Source: CAYVKM01 sp964452045 (GTDB taxonomy: Bacteria > Calditrichota > Calditrichia > RBG-13-44-9). From it: a stretch of 22,518 nt of DNA. The notes below the pieces were generated by a model. That model searched no databases, was not told the DNA's origin, and was given only the letters and a program-made list of their open reading frames with translations. This document shows, piece after piece, positions 6,997-13,595 of this stretch (position 1 is the stretch's first letter; every line of letters starts with the position of its first letter). The position numbers and the translations under genes were made by a program. The DNA is taken from assembly GCA_964452045.1 (NCBI GenBank), contig CAYVKM010000063.1, positions 1 to 22,518 on the forward strand, in the 5' to 3' direction.

Positions 6997-8145
6997 ATGA
7001 CAATATTGATATTAAAAACATTATTCTGGATTTCATTTTTTTTATGTTTGTCCACTTATCTTATATATCCTTCAGTAGTTTGGCTGATATCCAGAATGAC
7101 ACCTTTCAAAATTTCTGCTAAGGAACACTATCCTGTAGTCTCTATTATTATTAGTGCATTTAATGAGGAAAATTCGATAAAAGAGAAAATTAAAAACACC
7201 TTCGATCAGGACTATCCCGGCGAAAAAATTGAAATTATTATTGGTTCTGATGGTTCAACAGATAGAACAGTGGAATTTGCCAAATCTTTTAAAGATCCAC
7301 GTGTGAAAGTTTTTGAATTAAAGGATAATGAGGGAAAAACTGCAGTACAGAATTATTGTGTTGATCATTCAACCGGAGAGATTCTTTTTTTTACAGATGC
7401 AGCGAGCTTTATTTCAGCTAATGCAATAAAAGATATGGTAAAAAATTTTGCCGACGTAAAGGTTGGTTGTGTCGCTGGAAGTATGAGATTTGTCAATACC
7501 GATCTCAATATTACCACAGAAAGCCAGGGATTATACTGGAAATACGAAGCGAAGCTTCGAGAAATTGAATCAAAACTAGGTCACTTAATTGGAGTTGATG
7601 GTCCTTTATATGCCATCAGACGGAATGATTATATTAAATTGGGGAAGAATATTATCAGCGATTTTATTTCTCCCTTACTGGTTATCGCGAATGGTAAAAA
7701 GGTTGTTTTGGAAAAGGAAGCTTATGTTGATGAAGTCCCAACAATTGCTGGTGATCATGAGATCAGGACCCGTAGACGCATCACCTTAAGAGGTTTGATC
7801 GGTCTGAAAACACATGCTGAACTTTTAAATATTTTCAAATATCCGGCATTAAGTTTGCAAATTTACTTTCATAAAGTTGTACGCTGGTTTGTTGGTCCCC
7901 TGGTGGTGTTGAATTTTATTTCGGTACTTTTTTTGAGTCAGATTTTATTTTATAAAGTGATTTTATTTGGATATTTTATTTTTTTTATGGGGGCATTAAT
8001 AGGAATGGTATTAGAAAAATTACAACTTCGGGTTAAACTCTTTTCAATTCCTTATTATTTTGCTCTGGTAAACTATGCTGCAATGCTGGGTATCATTGAT
8101 TTTCTGAATGACAAACAGGTAATTACCTGGCAACCGGTAAGATAA
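6997..8145 (+). CDS. Membrane GT2 family glycosyltransferase
   Basis: The protein has 382 aa. It has an N-terminal TM helix (about 5-31), a cytoplasmic GT-A domain, and C-terminal membrane helices (about 297-317, 320-340 and 352-370). GT2 motifs seen are PVVSIIISAFNEE (46-58), the nucleotide-binding GSDGSTDRT (83-91), and TDA (133-135) in the DxD position. An acidic site around SDF (221-223) and an R-rich RTRRR block (257-261) lie where processive GT2 enzymes have Q(Q/R)xRW. It adds a sugar from a nucleotide donor to the lipid-linked or growing chain at the inner membrane. The exact ED and QxxRW motifs are altered, so processivity is uncertain. There is no clear Shine-Dalgarno before the ATG. 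Donor and acceptor cannot be told. Confidence 0.9.
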   Translation: MTILILKTLFWISFFLCLSTYLIYPSVVWLISRMTPFKISAKEHYPVVSIIISAFNEENSIKEKIKNTFDQDYPGEKIEIIIGSDGSTDRTVEFAKSFKDPRVKVFELKDNEGKTAVQNYCVDHSTGEILFFTDAASFISANAIKDMVKNFADVKVGCVAGSMRFVNTDLNITTESQGLYWKYEAKLREIESKLGHLIGVDGPLYAIRRNDYIKLGKNIISDFISPLLVIANGKKVVLEKEAYVDEVPTIAGDHEIRTRRRITLRGLIGLKTHAELLNIFKYPALSLQIYFHKVVRWFVGPLVVLNFISVLFLSQILFYKVILFGYFIFFMGALIGMVLEKLQLRVKLFSIPYYFALVNYAAMLGIIDFLNDKQVITWQPVR

Positions 8146-8164
8146 AAGAAAAAAAGATTGAAAA

Positions 8165-9178
8165 TTGGGAAAAAATTTACCAAAAGCTGTGTTGTTTAAA
8201 TCTATAGAAAGGTTTGATGCCTTTAAAACAGTGCTTGATCAATATAATGTAGATACAGTAATCCTAGATTTCAAAGATAAAAGCTGGATTGAATTTGACT
8301 ATAGTGATATTGATTTTATTATCTATTACCCGACTTTTCAGTTTAGTTCAAATTCCCCCTTTTCTCTTTATGCCGTACATGATAATTTAATGCACATTCA
8401 TTCGAAATTTCCGGCAATCAGGATTTTTCCTGATCCAGGTCTGGTTTATTTTTATAATGATAAATACCGTCAATACTTATATTTAAAATCCGGGAATTAC
8501 CCGACTCCGCTAACCTATCCCCTTTTCGGTGAATCCTCCCTGGCTATGGTTGAAAGGGAATTAGGTTTTCCTCTGGTATTAAAAAACAGATTTGGTGCAG
8601 GTGGAGACACAGTCTTTAAAGTTGAAAACCGGAAACAACTATTTGAATATTATAAAATATCAAATTTTGATTTTTTTAATTTTGCTGCATTCAGGTTTTT
8701 TCTAAAGAAATGTTTTAACAGGTTGTTTTTTTATCATCTGATCAAAGCAAAAAGAATGAGATATCCCTTTTTGACACCGCCGTTATTGGCACAAAAATAC
8801 ATACCGCACGAGAGAGATATCAAAACTGTTGTTGGGAATTATAAAGTAATTGAAGGACATTGGCGGGAAAAAGCAAATAAAGATATGTGGAAAGTTAATA
8901 TTGATGGTGGTGGAGTAGGTGTGTGGAGTGAGATTCCTGGTAAGGTGCTCGATCTTTCTGAAAAATTGGCAAAAGGCCTCAAAGCCTCCTGGCTGAATAT
9001 CGATCTGATCCCGAATGGAAATAATTTTTTAATTACAGAATTCTCTCCAGTTTGGCACCATTACAAATATAAAGAAAAAACATCTTTTATATATAAAGAT
9101 GATTATAATCTGGAAATGCCTTTAGAGCAATCACTAAACCTGGAAAAAATAATTGTTGAATCTTTTCTTAAAAAGTAG
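8165..9178 (+). CDS. ATP-grasp ligase (RimK / D-Ala-D-Ala ligase-like)
   Basis: The protein has 337 aa with a likely TTG start at 8165; the in-frame TGA at 8159 leaves no ATG option, and GTG 8189 or TTG 8192 are alternatives. The ATP-grasp core is clear: FPLVLKNRFGAGG (135-147, ATP-contacting Lys140 and Gly-rich loop), QKYIPHERDIK (210-220) and EGHWRE (230-235). NIDLIPNG (278-285) then TEFSP (291-295) follow. Family members form amide or ester bonds through an acyl-phosphate. The last metal-ligand motif, normally E-x-N, reads E292-F-S294, so Asn is replaced by Ser. A Phe/Tyr-rich insert (about 167-191) sits between the ATP-grasp halves and might contact the membrane. In this context it may attach an amino acid or similar group to a sugar acid; that is inference. 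Shine-Dalgarno is weak. Confidence 0.85.
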   Translation: MGKNLPKAVLFKSIERFDAFKTVLDQYNVDTVILDFKDKSWIEFDYSDIDFIIYYPTFQFSSNSPFSLYAVHDNLMHIHSKFPAIRIFPDPGLVYFYNDKYRQYLYLKSGNYPTPLTYPLFGESSLAMVERELGFPLVLKNRFGAGGDTVFKVENRKQLFEYYKISNFDFFNFAAFRFFLKKCFNRLFFYHLIKAKRMRYPFLTPPLLAQKYIPHERDIKTVVGNYKVIEGHWREKANKDMWKVNIDGGGVGVWSEIPGKVLDLSEKLAKGLKASWLNIDLIPNGNNFLITEFSPVWHHYKYKEKTSFIYKDDYNLEMPLEQSLNLEKIIVESFLKK

Positions 9179-9189
9179 GATAGTCAATC

Positions 9190-10521
9190 ATGGATTTTTT
9201 AAAGAGCTATTCTAATTATCTTTTACTTGTGTGCATTGTTTGCATAATTTTTTCAGAATTATCGTTTGCTGGGTGGAATGATCATATTCCTTCGCCAATA
9301 AATTCAAGTGCAAATCCTGGTGGAGTAAATCCTCATTATAACAGTGGTGGTAGACGAATTGTAAGAATAAATAATGTTACAATTGCTCTCGCCCCTGAGT
9401 GGAATGGAGAAAAAACATATCGTTCCTCAGATAATGGGATTAACTGGAATTTAATTGATTCAAGTCCAACTTTTTCAAGTTGTCTGATTACCGGAGCAAA
9501 TGAGTATGTTTATCATTTCTATCAAAGTGGTGAAAATATATATATGGTAAAATTTAGATATAATGAAAATCCACCAAATCCGATTGTGATTTATTCAGAC
9601 CCAGCAGTATCACAAAGCGCATCCGGGTCTTACAGAGCAGTAAATGCAATTGTTGATTCTAATAGTACATTATTCGTTGCGGCGCACTGGGGAGCGACCG
9701 ATCAGTTGTACCTACTTCGATCCTCAGATGAAGGAGTGAGCTGGGATGGTCCCTTTCTAATCAATGCCGGTGGGGGACCATGGTATTACCCTCATCTGGA
9801 AGTAAATTCTGAAAACGTACTTTTCTGTACTTACGATAACGTTTTGTCTACGCACATGATGTTTGCAAAATCGTTTGATCAGGGTGAAACCTGGACCAGA
9901 GTTCTTCTTAGCGATCAAAATCCGACCAGTAATCCGGCAATTTTAACAATAGGAGCAAATGAAATTTTTGTTTTTGCGCAGAGTCAAGTGTCAGGAAGAG
10001 TAGGATTGATATATAATCATTCAGTTAATCAGGGTAATACCTGGGGCGGGTGGACAGTGATAGATCCCAATTGCGGATATGCTGATCCTTCTCCAGCACT
10101 GGGAGACGATGGGACTATTTATGTTGCTTTTCGAAGTAGTAATGGAACGGGTGTAACAACGGGGAGTTGTGGAGATCAATCGCGTTCCCGTTTAGGAATG
10201 TCCGTCGATAATGGAAATACCTGGACTTTTCCGGACAATTATTATAATGCTGAGCGAACCGGTACCAGGAACCAAATACACTATCAAACCTGGTTCAACT
10301 ATGGCGGACCCCTGGAATGGATCTGGATGCAATATGAAAGTGGCGGGACAGAGCATCCCATTTATTATGATATCAATGTTGATGTGCATATTTTCAATCT
10401 ATCTCAATCAAAAAAAACTCTCCGGACAAACGTTGAAAGAAAAATTGAAACATATAAATCAAATCCGGCCCAGCAGAATAAAGATAGTGTATTGCAGGCC
10501 ATCGATAACTATTTGAAGTAG
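9190..10521 (+). CDS. Exported Asp-box (BNR) beta-propeller, sialidase-fold protein
   Basis: The protein has 443 aa with a signal peptide (about 1-27, SFA|G). Five Asp-box motifs (S-x-D-x-G-x-x-W type) are visible: SSDNGINW (79-86), SSDEGVSW (178-185), SFDQGETW (228-235), SVNQGNTW (278-285, Asp to Asn) and SVDNGNTW (338-345). This is the signature of sialidase-type beta-propellers. No FRIP-type arginine motif is seen before the first box, so sialidase activity should not be assumed. Other members of the fold are glycan hydrolases, lyases or binding proteins. There is no T9SS tail; the C-terminus (about 405-443) is a charged helix. The context suggests a periplasmic or exported protein acting on the EPS. 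AGGA lies 9 nt before the ATG, and the gene follows the ATP-grasp gene by 11 bp. Confidence 0.85.
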   Translation: MDFLKSYSNYLLLVCIVCIIFSELSFAGWNDHIPSPINSSANPGGVNPHYNSGGRRIVRINNVTIALAPEWNGEKTYRSSDNGINWNLIDSSPTFSSCLITGANEYVYHFYQSGENIYMVKFRYNENPPNPIVIYSDPAVSQSASGSYRAVNAIVDSNSTLFVAAHWGATDQLYLLRSSDEGVSWDGPFLINAGGGPWYYPHLEVNSENVLFCTYDNVLSTHMMFAKSFDQGETWTRVLLSDQNPTSNPAILTIGANEIFVFAQSQVSGRVGLIYNHSVNQGNTWGGWTVIDPNCGYADPSPALGDDGTIYVAFRSSNGTGVTTGSCGDQSRSRLGMSVDNGNTWTFPDNYYNAERTGTRNQIHYQTWFNYGGPLEWIWMQYESGGTEHPIYYDINVDVHIFNLSQSKKTLRTNVERKIETYKSNPAQQNKDSVLQAIDNYLK

Positions 10522-10550
10522 CATTCCCTGAAGAAATAATTGCTCGCCTT

Positions 10551-11357
10551 ATGGACCGACATTTTTTTCTGAAACATCACGATAAATCAATTTATTGTGT
10601 CGAATATCTACCCCAGAATGGGAAGGGTATCGGAATGGGTGTTATTATATGTACGCCAATCTGGGGGGAGAGGATTAGAACACACCGGATATTTACCAGT
10701 TTGGGGCGGGAGCTAGAAAAGAAAAATTCATATGTTTTTACCTGCGATTATTATGGAGACGGAAATAGCCAGGGAGAAAGCCACCAGCTCAGTTTTGAGA
10801 ATATCATAGAAGATCTTGAATCTCTTCATAAACATACGCTTGAAAAATATAATATTCAAAATTATCACTTTGTCGGTTATCGATTGGGTGCGAGCGCTTT
10901 GGTTCCTCTTTTAGATAAATTAAATGCGAACAAGGCTATTTTAATTGATCCGATCCTCAATCCTGTTAGTTATTTGGAAGATGCATTACGCGCCAATTTG
11001 ACTGCTCAGATGACCAGACATAAAAAAATTATAAAAAACAGGGATGTGTTAATTAAAGAAATTCAAGATGGCCAGCTGATTAATGTGGATGGATTTCTAA
11101 TCGGAAAGGAAATGTGGACTTCCTTTGAAAAGAATAGCCCCATCTCTGCTAACAAGAATTTCATGGGGGATGTTGTTATACTATCTTCTGAAAATAGTAA
11201 AAAACGATCGGAAGAAATTGTTAAGTTTAGTCAGGAATTTCAAAAAGCACGGGTCGATTTTGTTAAAAAAGAAGTTGTTTTAACTTCATGGAAGTATTAT
11301 ACCCAGAGACCACCCATAATTTTCTCCAAAATTATGAGCGAAATTTTTAATAATTAA
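10551..11357 (+). CDS. Alpha/beta-hydrolase-fold protein lacking the Ser nucleophile (XrtA-system hydrolase 2-like)
   Basis: The protein has 268 aa, is cytoplasmic, and has no signal peptide. The fold is indicated by GVIICTPIWGERIRTHR near the N-terminus and CDYYGDGNSQGE (65-76), which resembles the D-x-x-GxGxSxG strand. The nucleophile elbow reads VGYRLGAS (108-115), so position 111 is Arg instead of Ser or Cys. No C-terminal His is seen at the usual place (SWKYYTQRPP, 246-255). As I recall, the exosortase-A-associated 'hydrolase 2' family also has an RLGA elbow and always sits beside a second hydrolase, as here. It may be non-hydrolytic or form a complex with its partner. Shine-Dalgarno is weak, and the gene starts 29 bp after the propeller gene. 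Confidence 0.75.
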   Translation: MDRHFFLKHHDKSIYCVEYLPQNGKGIGMGVIICTPIWGERIRTHRIFTSLGRELEKKNSYVFTCDYYGDGNSQGESHQLSFENIIEDLESLHKHTLEKYNIQNYHFVGYRLGASALVPLLDKLNANKAILIDPILNPVSYLEDALRANLTAQMTRHKKIIKNRDVLIKEIQDGQLINVDGFLIGKEMWTSFEKNSPISANKNFMGDVVILSSENSKKRSEEIVKFSQEFQKARVDFVKKEVVLTSWKYYTQRPPIIFSKIMSEIFNN

Positions 11358-11381
11358 TATCATGCCAAAGGTATTTTAGCA

Positions 11382-12347
11382 ATGGAAGAATTGTGTGTTG
11401 AATTTATGAACGAAAAGGGGAATACCCTGCGTGGTATTCTTCATCCGGGATCTACTAATAAATATCAAAAAGTTTCCCTTGTTTTTTTGAATACTGGTCT
11501 AAATGATATGGTTGGGTGGCACCGGCTTCAGCTAAAACTTGCTCGTCACTTTGCTTTACAGGGGTATAACGTGCTCCGGTTTGATAATTTTGGCATTGGT
11601 GATAGTGATGGCGAAATTGAGGAAGGCGAAGTCACCGGTATTATGACTCAGATTGAGCAGGGTTTGTGGGCAAACGATGCTATATCAGCATTGGAATTCA
11701 TGATGGATCGTTTTAAAAATGAAAAATATTTATACATGGGGTTTTGTGGTGGGGCGTTAAATGCGATACATGCGGCGGCCAGAGAGAAAAGAGTCCATGG
11801 GGTGATAAATGTTGCTGCACCTCTTGCCCTCTCAGCAAAAATCGAGCAGGAACAGGTCAATCCCTATCATTCCCAAAAAAGTGTCGAATCGTATAAAGAA
11901 AAATTACTGAACACACGTTCTATAATAAATTTTATTACTGGTAAAAGTGAGTACAAAGTTATTTTAAAATCTTTATTTTTTTATTTATACCATAAATTTT
12001 CCGGGTTTTATAATTCTCAGGACTCATTAACTGATATTCCAGAATCGAAAATAAATCTAAATAAATCCATATTTGTTTCTTTTGAAAAGTTTATGAAATC
12101 AAACAGACCTATTTTATTTTATTACCCTGAGTTTGATAATTCCACTTGGGAATTAAAAAAATATTTTATGCCCCGCTACCGGGAGACACAATTCTGGAAA
12201 AAATATTGTAGCTTCATTGAATTAGAGGGTGCAAACCACATTTTCGCTGAAGATGAATCTCAGAAGAGAATAAAGACAGATATATTGGAGTGGTTGCATA
12301 AGATAGATTCAAAAGAGGTTATTTCAGCTCCGGCTGCTAAAAATTAG
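11382..12347 (+). CDS. Alpha/beta-hydrolase with Cys nucleophile (XrtA-system hydrolase 1-like)
   Basis: The protein has 321 aa, is cytoplasmic, and has no signal peptide. LVFLNTGLND (33-42) is in the oxyanion-hole position, and RFDNFGIGDSDG (66-77) is the typical GxGDSxG strand. The nucleophile elbow is GFCGGA (120-125), giving Cys122. Asp252 (EFDNS) and His286 (GANHIF) are candidates for the rest of the triad. A Cys nucleophile occurs in dienelactone hydrolase-type enzymes and suits acyl transfer or thioesterase chemistry. An acyl-ACP substrate is attractive given the ACP gene at 4355 (inference). AAAGGT lies 9 nt before the ATG. An insert between about 165 and 240 forms a large cap. Its partner gene lies 24 bp upstream. 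Confidence 0.78.
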   Translation: MEELCVEFMNEKGNTLRGILHPGSTNKYQKVSLVFLNTGLNDMVGWHRLQLKLARHFALQGYNVLRFDNFGIGDSDGEIEEGEVTGIMTQIEQGLWANDAISALEFMMDRFKNEKYLYMGFCGGALNAIHAAAREKRVHGVINVAAPLALSAKIEQEQVNPYHSQKSVESYKEKLLNTRSIINFITGKSEYKVILKSLFFYLYHKFSGFYNSQDSLTDIPESKINLNKSIFVSFEKFMKSNRPILFYYPEFDNSTWELKKYFMPRYRETQFWKKYCSFIELEGANHIFAEDESQKRIKTDILEWLHKIDSKEVISAPAAKN

Positions 12348-12372
12348 TGGGATTTAATTTTTTGGGACGTTT

Positions 12373-13503
12373 ATGGGAAATATTAATACTCTATTTACTT
12401 TTGATTACGAAATTTTTGGAAACGGAAGTGGTGATGTTAAAAATTGTTTGGTTACCCCAACTTATGAAATAAAAAATCTATTAGCTAAATATTCTCTATC
12501 AGCAACTTTTTTTGTTGATGTTTGTCTTGTCTGGGCTGTGGAGGAAAATGAGAATAAGGGGGCCTTTAAACATCTGGATTATTCACCTACCGAGCTCATT
12601 AAAGACCAGTTAAAAGCCATCGTTAAAGCCGGACATGATGTTCAACTACATGCCCATCCGCAGATGATGGGGTCCCATTATTCAGAAAATATTTTTTCAG
12701 TGAATTATGATTATTGGCGGATTTCCGATCTGCCTCTGGGTAAAAATGGAACCGATTTGTTAAGTGTAAATGAAATTCTAGCAGATGGTAAGAAAACTTT
12801 GGAAGATATTATTCAGGAAGAAAAAAATGATTATCAGTGCAGTACATTCAGAGCGGGTGGATTATGCTCCCGTCCCGAACAGAATTTATTCAAAGCAATG
12901 AGACAGAATGGTTTTATTTTTGACTTTTCCGGGTCATACGATTTTAAGATAGACGATTGGCCCGGGGCAGTGGATTTTACTGATGTTTTCGATCGGCAGG
13001 ATCCCGTCCTGTTAGGTGAGTCATACAACCAACAGACGGATAAAAATCCGATTGTTTCCATACCTATTTATGGTGCAAAATTTTATCTGTGGTCTGATTT
13101 CCCCAAGCGGATTCTAAATAAACTTTTCCAGGGTAGCAACTATTGGACATGGCGGAAAAGCCGTCCTGCAGGTTGTCATGGGAGCACAGAAGTGGCCGGA
13201 TCTCAGAAGAAACAAAAAACAAAACCATCCCCAAAAAGATTCAAAAGATTAAACATGAATTTTTATCTGGAAAATAGTGCTAATAGCATGATCTGGTGTA
13301 CCAAACATGCTATTCGTAAGGCGAGCCGAAGGAAAAAAGATGTATACATGGTCGGGATCGGTCACCCCAAAGCAATGGGGGATTTATCCCAGCTTGAACA
13401 ATATCTGGAATGGGTCGCCAAAAAATCCAAAAAAAATAAAATCAAGTTTTATACCGTTTCACAAATTTCTGGTCACAATTTTAGCCAATATTTTAGCAAG
13501 TAA
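12373..13503 (+). CDS. NodB-like polysaccharide deacetylase family protein
   Basis: The protein has 376 aa and no signal peptide. Motif 1 is TFDYEIF (9-15); the usual TFDD is replaced by FDYE, as in WalW-like members. Motif 2 is GHDVQLHAHPQ (87-97), with His93 and His95 as likely metal ligands together with Asp11. TFRAGG (158-163) supplies the conserved Arg160. The C-terminal GHPK (330-333) matches the motif-5 histidine region. These features support a metal-dependent amidase fold acting on N-acetylated sugars or related amides in the cytoplasm. A basic segment (about 261-292, rich in Lys and Arg) interrupts the C-terminal half and may be a loop for anionic glycan or lipid. Whether it is catalytic is uncertain because of the altered motif 1. 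The gene follows the hydrolase by 25 bp. Confidence 0.8.
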   Translation: MGNINTLFTFDYEIFGNGSGDVKNCLVTPTYEIKNLLAKYSLSATFFVDVCLVWAVEENENKGAFKHLDYSPTELIKDQLKAIVKAGHDVQLHAHPQMMGSHYSENIFSVNYDYWRISDLPLGKNGTDLLSVNEILADGKKTLEDIIQEEKNDYQCSTFRAGGLCSRPEQNLFKAMRQNGFIFDFSGSYDFKIDDWPGAVDFTDVFDRQDPVLLGESYNQQTDKNPIVSIPIYGAKFYLWSDFPKRILNKLFQGSNYWTWRKSRPAGCHGSTEVAGSQKKQKTKPSPKRFKRLNMNFYLENSANSMIWCTKHAIRKASRRKKDVYMVGIGHPKAMGDLSQLEQYLEWVAKKSKKNKIKFYTVSQISGHNFSQYFSK

Positions 13504-13528
13504 ATCAATATACTCTATCTGTAAATAC

Positions 13529-13573
13529 ACCTGTTCATTCTTTGTGAGATTCAAGAATTATCACAAAACAGGT
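13529..13573 (+). promoter_or_regulatory. Long imperfect palindrome / stem-loop before the heparinase-like gene
   Basis: The left arm is ACCTGT (13529-13534) plus TTTGTGA (13541-13547). The right arm is the contiguous TCACAAA (13561-13567) plus ACAGGT (13568-13573). All 13 pairs are perfect, with a 6-nt one-sided bulge (13535-13540). The 13-nt loop contains a further small dyad, ATTC-AA-GAAT (13549-13558). It ends 22 nt before the proposed TTG start. No T-run follows, so it is not a standard terminator. It could be an mRNA structure controlling the downstream gene or a dyad operator with TGTGA/TCACA half-sites. Confidence 0.55.
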
Positions 13574-13595
13574 AATTATAAGACAATCACCTCTG

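Noticed and set aside
9190..10521. Functional sialidase (neuraminidase)
   Set aside because: Asp boxes show the fold only; the FRIP-type arginine motif was not found.
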